Of a DNA stretch of 64,000 nucleotides, positions 24,109 to 33,150 are shown piece after piece. Positions within the stretch are counted from its first letter, which is position 1; every line of letters starts with the position of its first letter. The notes under the pieces were generated by a model that had not been told where the DNA came from, made no database searches, and saw only the letters and a program-made list of their open reading frames with translations. The position numbers and the translations under genes are program-made. The stretch is from Verrucomicrobiia bacterium (GTDB lineage: Bacteria; Verrucomicrobiota; Verrucomicrobiia; Verrucomicrobiales; DEV007): positions 124,001-188,000 of the forward strand of contig JAUIAH010000009.1 of NCBI GenBank assembly GCA_030425385.1. Direction: 5' to 3'.

Positions 24109-25446
24109 CTACCCAAGCCCTTCCATCTGCCAACCGTCGCGATAGGTAGGCCGTGCGAGCGCATTGGCTTCTTCTGAATTTGTGAAGGCAACGGCTTCTG
24201 CGTCCCAATGGAGCAGCTCGTTGGGCAAACGCGTGGCAACGAGCCCCAAGCAGGTGGCTTCGGCCAAAGGGCCTGCGTAGCCAAAGTGTGAGCCGGTTTC
24301 GCCTTTGCCGAGGCAGGCATCGATGTAGGCATGATAGTGGCTGAAGCCTTTGACGTCCGGCCGCTCAATGCCACGATTGAGTCGGTAGGGGACGAGTTGG
24401 GGCCCGGAAATGTGCGGGATGAGCAGCTTGCCATCCTCACCGATGAACAATGAGCCCCCACCGGGAATGCGGCGCTGATCACTCTCGTATTCGAATAGCT
24501 CGCGAGGGGGGCGACGGTTGCCGTCTGTCCAGGTGACTTTGAGAGAGCCGCCCGCGGTCCACTTCGTGCCGGGAAAGAGATACTCGACAACCTGCCAATC
24601 GGGCCAGTTCTCTTTCCGCGAAGCCGGATCATGCAGCCACTCCTCGGGGACGGAGGCTTTCACCGACATGGGAAAAGTGAGGTCCAGCGCCTTGAAGGGC
24701 ACGTCGAGAATGTGACAACCAAAGTCTCCGAGACCGCCGCCGCCAAAGTCCTGCCAACCACGCCAATTGAAAGCATGATAGAGATCTTTCTTGTAGGGGC
24801 GTTCGGGAGCAACCCCTAACCATTTGTCCCAGTCGAGGGTCTTGGGAATGGGATCACTTCCGGCTGGGCGTCCACGATTGGGGAATCCGGCGCCGCTCCA
24901 CGAGTGGATCTCACGGATCTTGCCGATGGCGCCATCCTGCAGCATGCGCACTGCCATGCGATACTCGATCGCGGATTGAATCTGGTTTCCCATCTGAGTG
25001 ACCACCCCAGCCTTGGCGGCAGCATCGCGAATGGCGCGGGCTTCGGTCACTTCATGCGTGAGTGGTTTCTGGCAATAGACGTGTTTGCCTGCTCGGAGCG
25101 CGGCCATGGTGATAGGCGCGTGCATGTGATCCGGGACGGTGACATTGACAGAGTCAATCCGGTCTCCTTCCTCGCGGAGCAGCTCGCGCCAATCCTGGTA
25201 GCGCCGTGCTTTGGGAAACTTGGCGGCCGCTTTCTCCATGCGGGCAGTGTCCACATCACAGAGGGCAACAATCTCAATGTTATCATGTGAGGCAAGATTC
25301 TGGAGATCACTCCATCCCATTCCGTCGGTGCCGATACAGGCATGTTGGAGCTTTCCATTGGCGGACTTGGCCAGGCTAAGACCTGGGGCAAAGGTTGGGA
25401 AGAGACTGAGAGAAGCGGTCTTGAGAAGGCGGCGGCGCGTTGGCAT
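24109..25446 (-). CDS. Tat-exported Gfo/Idh/MocA family oxidoreductase
   Basis: A 445-residue oxidoreductase. The ATG at 25446 is chosen because M-P-T-R-R-R-L-L-K-T-A-S is a twin-arginine leader; the frame extends nine codons further without support. The nucleotide-binding loop is G-T-D-G-M-G, and the catalytic-loop lysine-proline lies in C-Q-K-P-L-T-H-E (Q in place of the common E). The substrate domain has W-R-G-W-Q-D-F-G-G-G-G-L-G-D-F-G-C-H-I-L-D, typical of the large exported subfamily in Verrucomicrobiota and Planctomycetota. It is divergent from the large secreted helical protein (93 bases apart). The substrate is unknown, probably a sugar or sugar acid. Confidence 0.92.
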   Translation of the reverse strand: MPTRRRLLKTASLSLFPTFAPGLSLAKSANGKLQHACIGTDGMGWSDLQNLASHDNIEIVALCDVDTARMEKAAAKFPKARRYQDWRELLREEGDRIDSVNVTVPDHMHAPITMAALRAGKHVYCQKPLTHEVTEARAIRDAAAKAGVVTQMGNQIQSAIEYRMAVRMLQDGAIGKIREIHSWSGAGFPNRGRPAGSDPIPKTLDWDKWLGVAPERPYKKDLYHAFNWRGWQDFGGGGLGDFGCHILDVPFKALDLTFPMSVKASVPEEWLHDPASRKENWPDWQVVEYLFPGTKWTAGGSLKVTWTDGNRRPPRELFEYESDQRRIPGGGSLFIGEDGKLLIPHISGPQLVPYRLNRGIERPDVKGFSHYHAYIDACLGKGETGSHFGYAGPLAEATCLGLVATRLPNELLHWDAEAVAFTNSEEANALARPTYRDGWQMEGLG

Positions 25447-25539
25447 GGGGAGATTCTGCCACCTGTGGCCCACCGCGCAAGCGCGGAAGAAGCGCCTATG
25501 CGTTTGCCAGCATGGGATTTCTTGGGTGATACTTTAAGC

Positions 25540-28500
25540 ATGTTGGGTCGAATCGCCTTGGTGCTCTATTTGCTCACCTTTCCCTCGGTCGCTGACGATA
25601 GCGCGCCCTGGTTGACCCATGATGCCTTGCGGGTGACGCGGGTGGGCACGCTGAGAGAGGCGATGGACCAATGGCGCCATTCGATCGAGGCCGCAGGCGA
25701 TGCCGACGCGGTGCTGGCGAGATGGAGACCTGTGGACGATGAGGATACGGCGGCGTGGGCGCGTTATGGCTTGGCGTGTGAAGCGCTGCGACGGCGTGAG
25801 GAGGCGGTGGCTGCCTATGAACACGTTCTCGCGCATCGGCCCGCGCATCATGGCGTGCGGATGCGCTGGTTCTTGCTGAGAGAAGGAGCACGCGCGAAGG
25901 ATTTGGAGCCTCTTGGGCTGGCTGAGTTTTCTCATGTGGCAAAGGTGATAGGAGAATCGTGGGAGGCATCAGCACGCGGGCCGCTCTTGGCGTTTCTGGA
26001 TAGCGCGGCGCAGCCGGGGAGGGAACGGGCTCAGTTGCAGCCCTTGTGTAGGCTGTTGTTAGAATTGGAGGGCGATTTGGAAGTCGCTGAAGCCATGCTC
26101 CGAGTCCCGTCCTTGGCCGAAGCGGCTTTCGCTTGGTGGTCGAGCACTCGGGGAGATGGTGAAGACTTGTTAGGCCACGCGGTCATCGCCTTGCGTGCGC
26201 AGTGCCGGTGTTTGCGCTCGTTCCGAAATAGGGAAATGTCTTGGCATGGAGCCCGTTCTCCTGCGAGCGTCGTCCTCACACAGGCACTGAAAGATGCCGA
26301 TTGGTTGGAAGACGAGATCCTACCATCTTTGCGGAAGGAAGGCCATCCCCGTCGTGTGGCCGCCTTTGAATCTTTGCGAGAACTTTACGCTGTGCCCGAA
26401 GGGCAGTTCATGAACGCGGCTCTCGCGTATGTGGAGAGGCGAGGGGAAGAGGGGCTCGAAGAGGTGATTGGAGCGTGGTCGGCGCGGCGGCTTTCTCAAT
26501 TTGCGGAGAGGAATGAGGGGGGCGTGGGTGCTTGGCTGGAATCGCTGGCAAGAGTGATAGAGATGGACCAGGAATCGCCGCGAGAACTGTTCCTGGCAAT
26601 GATACGAAAGGTGAGTGCTGATCCGGAAAACTTTTGGGATTGCCTGGAGTACGTGGACACGGTGCTGGAACCGCGTTTTCCCGATGAAAGGGTCCGCGAG
26701 CGGACGATCGATTGGGGAAGTCATCCGCTCCTGCAGTCGGACACTTACCAGGATCTACTTGGGAGCATCAAGCTGTTGCGTGCCTCTCCCTTTCTTCGTG
26801 ATGTGGATGCCTTTCGGACATATGCCTGGGACGAGGGGCGCCATAGTTTACTGGCGTCGGTGCTCCAACGCATCCGACAATTGTCCGCGGGAAAGCGGCG
26901 CCACTATGAAGTGATGCTGGCTGAGGAAGAGCCGACCTTCGGTCGCGACCTTCTTGCGGCTTGTCTCGCAGAGATGCCTGCGGAAGCTCTGCTTGATGTG
27001 CTCTGCCAGCATCAGACGGCGTTGGAGAATGCTCCGGAGACGTGCCTTCGGGAAGTAGGATATGAATGGACACGTGTGTTAGAAATGCAAGAGGGGTTTG
27101 AGGTGCCCTCTAAGCAGCGTGCGTTTCTGGATGGACTGTTGGTATCCTCCGCCATTGATGTAGAAACGTTTCTGGGATCGGCGGACCTGAATTTGTTAGA
27201 GTGGACGCCTGAGCGGAGCCGGTTGCGCGTGCGTCATTGGGTGAGGAGCTTGGCTCACGGCGATCGGGCTCAGGCGCGGCAAGTTTATGAGAAAGCGCTC
27301 GCTTGGTGGACGGAAGGGCTCGAACCTCAGGAGGCTTCACGATTGGCCTCTGCCTTTCTTCATCAGCTTGTCGAAGGGAGCCGGTCGGTCGCGGTGGCCG
27401 ATTTCTGTGCGGGGATCATCGCCGATCCGCAGGCCACGACGCCCACCTGGTGGATGGACCCCATGGCCCACGTTCCTGCCTTCTTCGCCCCTATTGATGA
27501 GACGGACGAAGATTGGGAAAGGCAGTTGAGCGTGTTCTTTGAGGGAGCCGCGAAAGGCCTACAGGGGCGGGGAACCATAGTCATCATGCTAGAAGGGCTC
27601 TGGCTGGGGATGGAGTCACTAGCCTATGGGAATCGAGAGCGCTTTGAAGAGATGGTGTCTTGGTTAGAAAGTGATCTCTTCACGGGGCGGCATCCTGAAT
27701 TGGCGCACTGGTGCCGAGCGCTTGCCTCGTTGCATCGTGATCGTTTGAACGAGGTGGTGGATCTGACGACGGTATGGCAACGGTTGCGTGAGCCGTTTGA
27801 TGATCCAGGCCTTTCTCTCCCTGGCCAATTGGCTTACGCAGAGTCCTTGGCCCGTCTCGTTGGAAAGCGTCTCCCTGACGATGTGTTAGAACGCATCGCC
27901 CAGGTGTCTGAAAAGGGGCTCGTGTCAGGTGTGGTGCCCGAGCGGCAGCTTCACACCATCTCGACGACCTTGGCAGGAACTGGCGTGCGGGCGGGTGGAC
28001 TTGCTGCGACGTGGGTGCAAACCGCCTCCGAATCGGCTGACGCCAAGGTGGCCCTCAGAATGTTTGAAGTGGCCATACAGAGTGGCGACGACGAGGTGAT
28101 CGATGCGATTGCGGCTGAGGCCGACCTCGATTTCGATTGGTTGCTCTTGCTGCTGCGCGCCAAGGACTGGCAACGAGCTACCGCTTGGATACAGGACGAT
28201 TGGAAGCGCTTTGACTGGCGCCATGGTGTCCGGAAGGGGGCGCTGCCTGTCTTCGAACCTGCGGTTGCTGAGGCGTTGCCCGCGCTGACAGAGACACTGA
28301 AAGCGGATCGCGAATTGGGATTCTTGCTAGAAGCGCTCTTGAGTGCTTTGCCAGATGAGGGTGAGGAATCGATGAGGCGTGAACGCCTGCGAAGTCTGGC
28401 GAAAAGGGTGCGCTCACACGTCTGGGTCGATCGCGATCAAGAAAGAGGCATGCTGGCCTTCATCTCAGCGGAGGCTCAGGCTGCGCATCTCCTGGTCGAT

Positions 28501-29463
28501 AACTACCGGGAGGTGGCGGGGAAATGGTCACTGAAAGAAATGCCTTCTCTGACAGAAGTGCGGGCTCGGCGCGCGTGGCAAGCCGTTTTCCAAATGGCTC
28601 TACGGTTGAGCCTTCATAGAGGCCACGAGCGTTATGAAGCCCTGCTCACGGCGCTTCTCCAAACTCAGGAAGACGAACGTAAGGAAGTGCAGGGATGGGT
28701 GTTAGAGAATTTGCAACGCGCTTTCCTTGAGGATTGGGCTTCATGGGGCCCGGAGATCTTGCGGCAGCATGAGAAACTCGTTCCGCTAGCCGCTGACTTG
28801 GATGCGGAGCATTGGTTGCCTCTTGGATGGGCGATTCGAACTCTGATCGGTGATGCAGATGCCACCTACCTGTTCCCGGCGCGGGTGCGGCGAGCGAAGC
28901 CCAGGCGTGGCGAGAGTGAGACGCCGAGTGCACGCTTCCTGCGGAATGTGGTCGCGCATTTGGGGACGGCGATGCAAGGAGTCGAGGTGCCCAAAGAACG
29001 CAAGGAAGCCATTGCGATTGCCCTTTGTCAGAGCACTGGGTTCACCATGGCGTTGAGGCATGTGCCAGTGTGGGAGGAAGGCTGGTTCGGCCTTGTCCAA
29101 CGGCGCGGATGGATCCGTGAAGAGACGCTTCTGAATGAAGGGAGAGCCTTTGCCAAGGCGGCGCCTCGGCGTGGATGGGCCTGGAAAGAAATGGCCGACC
29201 GCTTGACACTAGCGAACGAACCGGAGGATGCCCTCGCGTGTTGGCGAGAAGCGGCGAAGATCGCTGGCAATGACTCCAAACGCTATTCCGTCTTTGAGTT
29301 AGGCAAGATTCAGCAATTGTTAGATCTCAACCTGAATGTCGAAGCCAATCGCGCGCTCACGTTCTTTGATGCGAAGCGCTTGCATCCTGATCATAAAGAG
29401 CAGCTGGAAGCGCTGCGCAAACGTGCGAAGCAACGCGCCGATCGAGGTACGACAACGGTGTAA
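25540..29463 (+). CDS. Very large secreted alpha-helical (TPR-like) protein, unknown
   Basis: A 1307-residue protein. The frame is open from 25342, but M-L-G-R-I-A-L-V-L-Y-L-L-T-F at 25540 is the only credible start and gives a signal peptide cleaved near S-V-A-D-D. The rest is almost entirely amphipathic helix, rich in Leu, Ala, Glu, Arg and Trp. TPR-like units are visible at the start (Y-G-L-A-C-E-A-L-R-R-R-E-E-A-V-A-A-Y-E-H) and end (W-K-E-M-A-D-R-L-T-L-A-N-E-P-E-D-A-L-A-C-W). No catalytic motif and no second membrane span are seen. A periplasmic solenoid scaffold is the best guess. It stands alone between a divergent oxidoreductase gene and a convergent LRR gene. Confidence 0.75.
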   Translation: MLGRIALVLYLLTFPSVADDSAPWLTHDALRVTRVGTLREAMDQWRHSIEAAGDADAVLARWRPVDDEDTAAWARYGLACEALRRREEAVAAYEHVLAHRPAHHGVRMRWFLLREGARAKDLEPLGLAEFSHVAKVIGESWEASARGPLLAFLDSAAQPGRERAQLQPLCRLLLELEGDLEVAEAMLRVPSLAEAAFAWWSSTRGDGEDLLGHAVIALRAQCRCLRSFRNREMSWHGARSPASVVLTQALKDADWLEDEILPSLRKEGHPRRVAAFESLRELYAVPEGQFMNAALAYVERRGEEGLEEVIGAWSARRLSQFAERNEGGVGAWLESLARVIEMDQESPRELFLAMIRKVSADPENFWDCLEYVDTVLEPRFPDERVRERTIDWGSHPLLQSDTYQDLLGSIKLLRASPFLRDVDAFRTYAWDEGRHSLLASVLQRIRQLSAGKRRHYEVMLAEEEPTFGRDLLAACLAEMPAEALLDVLCQHQTALENAPETCLREVGYEWTRVLEMQEGFEVPSKQRAFLDGLLVSSAIDVETFLGSADLNLLEWTPERSRLRVRHWVRSLAHGDRAQARQVYEKALAWWTEGLEPQEASRLASAFLHQLVEGSRSVAVADFCAGIIADPQATTPTWWMDPMAHVPAFFAPIDETDEDWERQLSVFFEGAAKGLQGRGTIVIMLEGLWLGMESLAYGNRERFEEMVSWLESDLFTGRHPELAHWCRALASLHRDRLNEVVDLTTVWQRLREPFDDPGLSLPGQLAYAESLARLVGKRLPDDVLERIAQVSEKGLVSGVVPERQLHTISTTLAGTGVRAGGLAATWVQTASESADAKVALRMFEVAIQSGDDEVIDAIAAEADLDFDWLLLLLRAKDWQRATAWIQDDWKRFDWRHGVRKGALPVFEPAVAEALPALTETLKADRELGFLLEALLSALPDEGEESMRRERLRSLAKRVRSHVWVDRDQERGMLAFISAEAQAAHLLVDNYREVAGKWSLKEMPSLTEVRARRAWQAVFQMALRLSLHRGHERYEALLTALLQTQEDERKEVQGWVLENLQRAFLEDWASWGPEILRQHEKLVPLAADLDAEHWLPLGWAIRTLIGDADATYLFPARVRRAKPRRGESETPSARFLRNVVAHLGTAMQGVEVPKERKEAIAIALCQSTGFTMALRHVPVWEEGWFGLVQRRGWIREETLLNEGRAFAKAAPRRGWAWKEMADRLTLANEPEDALACWREAAKIAGNDSKRYSVFELGKIQQLLDLNLNVEANRALTFFDAKRLHPDHKEQLEALRKRAKQRADRGTTTV

Positions 29464-29561
29464 GATCTAGCACTAGGGCTGTGATTTCTCATCCTTTCCC
29501 GGTCGGCTGTATGGGGTCCCAGGTGCGGGACAACATTATCCCACCGATGTGATGGGTGTCC

Positions 29562-30767
29562 TTACTCGTCTTCGTCCTCGTCTGGCACGCGCTCAACGCG
29601 GTAGAAGGCGGCGGGATGGGACGCTAAGGATGAGGTGTAAGCGATTTCCCCAATTTCATTCACCACGGTGCCAACTTCATTCCAAGAGGCGAGGTCGCTC
29701 GACTCAAAGACGGTGTAGGTTCCGAGGGGCCCCTTGACGAGGAGCTCGAAGTCACCATTCGGGAGGGTGCCAGGAATGAGACTGGGCAGTGGCTTGGGAA
29801 TGAAGACGATCTCAGCCTCGAAGCGTTCGAAGTAGATGATGAGATCTGGATGCGTGCCTTCTGGAACGATGATCTTCTCCAGGGGGTTCTCGGCAAGGTC
29901 AATGAAGGGTTCCCGCTCTTCATTCAGGCCGTCCTGGATGGTGAGTTCGGTGATTTGATTGCCAAAGAGATCCAGCTTGTCGAGATTTCCCATGCCTTCT
30001 GGCAACGTGAGCTTCTTAATCTTGTTGTTGAAAGCGATGATATCAATGACAGAGGGAAGGGGACCTTCGAAGTTGACACTGCCGAGTTCGTTGTTCTCCA
30101 AATAGAGTTCCTCGAGGCTCAGCAAACCCGCCGGGATATTCACCGTGCCGAGCTCGTTGCGGCGAAGGTCTAGCACCTTCAAATTGTTAAGATCACTGGG
30201 GAAACTGACGGGACCGGCGAAGATGGATCCGCTGAGATTGTTGTCGCTCAGGTCCAGCTTTTCTAACTGGGTGAAGCCTTCTTGGAGGACGAATGTCTCC
30301 ATGCCGTTGCTACTCAAATCGAGCTCTCGCAGATTCACCAAGGTGCTGGGAATCTCCAGCTTCGACAGGCCATTGTCAGAAATGCTGAGCACCTCGATGC
30401 TCGTGATATGCTGAATGGCATCAAGGTTAGGCAAATCATTGCTGCTCAGATTCACAATCTTGAGGCTCTCCAGGTCGTCGGGAAAGCGGACAGGATTGAA
30501 GAGTGACGGGGAGAGGACGTTTCGACTGACGTCGAGCTCTTCCAAATTCACCAAGCCATCGGGCAGCGTGAGCCGGCTCGCATTCTTTCCGTTGATAAAG
30601 AGGCTTTTGACTTTGGCGAGGTCGGCTTCGGTGATCTCACCAGTGGCTTTGTTGATTTCTTCGCGGATGGCCTCTTCGACGTTGGCGTCGGAGATCGTCA
30701 CGGCAGGAGCCATGATGATGCCAAGCGAAAGACCGGCGAGAGCGACGAGGGAGCGATTGAGGGTCAT
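29562..30767 (-). CDS. Secreted leucine-rich-repeat protein
   Basis: A 401-residue protein with a signal peptide (L-V-A-L-A-G-L-S-L-G-I-I-M-A-P-A). About ten leucine-rich repeats of 21-24 residues cover residues 50-300 (L-E-E-L-D-V-S-R-N-V-L, L-K-I-V-N-L-S-S-N-D-L, L-E-K-L-D-L-S-D-N-N-L and others). The C-terminus carries the 'Y-T-V-F-E-S-S-D-L-A-S-W ... F-Y-R-V' module also found in two other proteins of this window, and ends in an acidic tail (D-E-D-E-D-E). It is probably a surface or secreted binding protein. No partner is suggested by its neighbours. Confidence 0.9.
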   Translation of the reverse strand: MTLNRSLVALAGLSLGIIMAPAVTISDANVEEAIREEINKATGEITEADLAKVKSLFINGKNASRLTLPDGLVNLEELDVSRNVLSPSLFNPVRFPDDLESLKIVNLSSNDLPNLDAIQHITSIEVLSISDNGLSKLEIPSTLVNLRELDLSSNGMETFVLQEGFTQLEKLDLSDNNLSGSIFAGPVSFPSDLNNLKVLDLRRNELGTVNIPAGLLSLEELYLENNELGSVNFEGPLPSVIDIIAFNNKIKKLTLPEGMGNLDKLDLFGNQITELTIQDGLNEEREPFIDLAENPLEKIIVPEGTHPDLIIYFERFEAEIVFIPKPLPSLIPGTLPNGDFELLVKGPLGTYTVFESSDLASWNEVGTVVNEIGEIAYTSSLASHPAAFYRVERVPDEDEDE

Positions 30768-30842
30768 GATCGGTTTCTTAAGGGGTTCACAGGCGGGGTG
30801 AAAGGAATTTAAGGCAGAAGTGTTCCGTGTGCTGGTAGAAAT

Positions 30843-31274
30843 TCAAGGCAACGCCTTCAAATGCGCCTCCCAACCCTCATCGAGCTGGTGGAGTTTCTGC
30901 AGACCGAGCTCCTTAAGCCGCTCGATCACCACACGATTGGAATCTGGCGGGCCGTAGAGGACATAGCGGTGTCGACGGTCCATGAAGAGGTCCACATGCG
31001 CCGCCAACTGCTTGTCGAGGTCATTGGGAGAGAGGGAGATGGCGTCGGGAAAGTGCTTCTCAGCGTAGGCCTCCGCAGAGCGGGTATCGATCCACGTGGG
31101 GGAGGGAGACCACGAGAAGACTTCGGCTATCGTCAGTCCCGGCGGGAGTGCTGGCGTGGGCGGAGCGACATAGAGTGCCGGGCGTCGTGGCGAATGATAG
31201 GTCCAGGCGGTGCCGAGCGATGCCAGCGCAACAATCAGGGCGCATTGCCAGGCGAGCGTAGCCAAGGTGCGCAT
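30843..31274 (-). CDS. Membrane-anchored rhodanese-like protein without catalytic cysteine
   Basis: A 143-residue protein with one N-terminal membrane span (A-L-I-V-A-L-A-S-L-G) and a rhodanese fold. Family marks are W-I-D-T-R-S-A-E-A-Y at 61-70 and H-F-P-D-A-I-S-L. The active-site loop, normally Y-C-x-x-x-x-x-R, reads Y-G-P-P-D-S-N-R (107-114), so the sulfur-carrying cysteine is a glycine. Sulfurtransferase activity is therefore unlikely; a binding or sensory role is possible. It lies 17 bases after the DUF1573 gene on the same strand and is probably co-transcribed. DUF1573 and rhodanese-like genes are common neighbours in this phylum. Confidence 0.85.
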   Translation of the reverse strand: MRTLATLAWQCALIVALASLGTAWTYHSPRRPALYVAPPTPALPPGLTIAEVFSWSPSPTWIDTRSAEAYAEKHFPDAISLSPNDLDKQLAAHVDLFMDRRHRYVLYGPPDSNRVVIERLKELGLQKLHQLDEGWEAHLKALP

Positions 31275-31291
31275 GCCGAGGGGCTTCAGAC

Positions 31292-32155
31292 CTAGAGTGA
31301 TGACGAAGCCTTGGTGCTCGACTCTGCCGTCACGGCGTCTGCCGCCTGAGGTGCCGCTTCTGCAGGGACTTCCGGTGCTGGTTGGGGAGCGGGTTCAGGT
31401 CGACTCTGAGCACGTTGGATGCTGAAGAAGGCCAGTTTCTTCTGGTGCTTCTTGATCTCGCAATCCGTTACCAGGGTAAGCATGCCAAGCTGCACCTTAC
31501 CCGTTGATGCCGGAGTCAGCGTCAATTCATAGATCTTGCCCGTCTCGATCTCTTTCGTCTCGACCGTCACATTCTCACGGGAGGAGCGGACCTCTTTGAG
31601 AATGATGGGCTGTTCGTGATTCATGGTGACTCGAACGGTCTTGGGGTCGGCAGCTTGCCCTACGGTCCATTTGGTGATCTTGGGCTCCACCTGAACGAGC
31701 GTCGGCACATGGAGTTCCACTGAAAGCCGATCGGTGATCGCTGGCCCGAGAACAGGTTTCGGAGGTGTCGCGGGCTCGACCACCGGTGCGGTGGCAAGGT
31801 CGCCCGCCGCCGGAGCGATCACCTTGGGCTTCACCACCGGCTGCTCTTCTGCATAGAGCACAGAAACGTGCTTCGTCTGGATGCCTTCACCGCCTCCGAT
31901 CTTGAAGACTGCCGTGATCGTGCCTGATTCGCCCTTTCCGTAGCGTTCCTTGTCGGCCGTGGCGCGGATGCAGCCGCAATTGCTGTCCACGGACTGGATC
32001 ACCACAGGATGCTTGCCCGTATTCTTGAACGTGAAGACGGACTCGAACGACTCCTCATCGGGTTTCGCCTTGTAGACATTACGATGGGTATTGAAATCCA
32101 AGTCTGCCCAGCACGGGGTTCCTAGGAGGACGAGAGCGGCACACAGGCGTTTCAT
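31292..32155 (-). CDS. DUF1573 protein, exported
   Basis: A 287-residue protein with a signal peptide (L-C-A-A-L-V-L-L-G-T-P-C-W-A). The DUF1573 immunoglobulin-like domain spans about 25-125, with F-K-N-T-G-K-H-P-V-V-I and the family's cysteine pair in D-S-N-C-G-C-I. A second beta-rich domain (about 155-255) and an Ala/Pro/Glu-rich tail follow. DUF1573 proteins are periplasmic or surface-located; their role is not settled. The gene leads a two-gene unit with the rhodanese-like gene and is divergent from the DUF533 gene (124 bases apart). Confidence 0.88.
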   Translation of the reverse strand: MKRLCAALVLLGTPCWADLDFNTHRNVYKAKPDEESFESVFTFKNTGKHPVVIQSVDSNCGCIRATADKERYGKGESGTITAVFKIGGGEGIQTKHVSVLYAEEQPVVKPKVIAPAAGDLATAPVVEPATPPKPVLGPAITDRLSVELHVPTLVQVEPKITKWTVGQAADPKTVRVTMNHEQPIILKEVRSSRENVTVETKEIETGKIYELTLTPASTGKVQLGMLTLVTDCEIKKHQKKLAFFSIQRAQSRPEPAPQPAPEVPAEAAPQAADAVTAESSTKASSSL

Positions 32156-32279
32156 GCGATCAGAATAGTGGGAAACTTAGTTCTCGCAACTGGTCGGTTC
32201 CGGGCGCCTCCGTGCGTGGATTGGAGTTGCACGTCGCGGGCTTCTGTGGCGTGGTTTCTTAACAACCTAGCCAACGCCC

Positions 32280-33140
32280 ATGATTGATGCCAAATCCCTC
32301 CTCGATTCTTTAGTAGATGGTGTGTCCCAGCTTGGGGACAAACTGCAGCATGTCCAACCAGGTGAGATCCTGGAGAAGGCGCGCGATACTGCTGGCGGGG
32401 TCCTGGACCAAGCCACCTCCGGTGTGAAAGAGCTGTCCGGGAAAGCCGTGGAAGCGACAGGTGCAGATGAGAAGCTGGACGCCGTCGTCGGCAAGATGAC
32501 GGGGGGCAAGACGACGGAAGACCTGGTTGCTCAAGCCAAGGATTTCGTGGCCGAGAACAAATTGGCGGCCGGCGTGTTCGCAGCGGGTGTGGGGGCCATG
32601 TTGCTGGGCTCCAAACGGGGACGGAAGGTCACGAAGAATGCGGCCAAAGTGGGAGGCGTGGCGCTCATTGGGGGTTTGGCATACCAAGCGTTTCAGAATT
32701 TCAAGGAGGGCAAGCCGCTCTTTGCGGATGCTGAGGTGACGGCGGCGCCTCTGGAGAGTGGGTTTGATCCCGATTCACTGACCAATGAACAGGCGCTTCT
32801 CCTGGTGCGGTCGATGGTGGCCGCGGCCGCGGCGGATGCCAAGATCGATGAAGAGGAACGCCTGCGGATAGCGCTAGGACTACGTGAGGCTGGTCTGGAA
32901 CCCGAGGCGGTGGACTTCATGGAGAATGAATTTAAGAATCCTGTCAGTGTGGAGACCTTGGCGGCGGGGGCCGACTCGCCAGAGTTTGCGAGTCAAGTCT
33001 ACACAGCGGCGCGGCTGACGATTGAACCCGATACCCCAGAAGAAACGACTTTCCTGGAGCGTCTGGGGGCCGCGCTTGGCATGGAGAAAGAGATGCTTGA
33101 GCATCTGAACGCTGCGGCTTCGGCCGTGAAAGCTGCGTAG
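32280..33140 (+). CDS. DUF533 (YebE/TerB-like) inner-membrane protein
   Basis: A 286-residue protein. An Ala/Gly/Lys-rich N-terminal half leads to a Gly-rich membrane segment (A-A-G-V-F-A-A-G-V-G-A-M-L-L) near residue 100 and a second (G-G-V-A-L-I-G-G-L-A-Y) near 130. The C-terminal half is a TerB-like helical domain, with L-L-L-V-R-S-M-V-A-A-A-A-A-D near residue 177 and the D-A-K-I-D-E-E-E-R calcium/metal-loop signature. This combination is typical of DUF533 proteins such as E. coli YebE, whose function is unknown. It is followed at 10 bases by the PDZ protein. Confidence 0.88.
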   Translation: MIDAKSLLDSLVDGVSQLGDKLQHVQPGEILEKARDTAGGVLDQATSGVKELSGKAVEATGADEKLDAVVGKMTGGKTTEDLVAQAKDFVAENKLAAGVFAAGVGAMLLGSKRGRKVTKNAAKVGGVALIGGLAYQAFQNFKEGKPLFADAEVTAAPLESGFDPDSLTNEQALLLVRSMVAAAAADAKIDEEERLRIALGLREAGLEPEAVDFMENEFKNPVSVETLAAGADSPEFASQVYTAARLTIEPDTPEETTFLERLGAALGMEKEMLEHLNAAASAVKAA

Positions 33141-33150
33141 GGCGAAGGCG

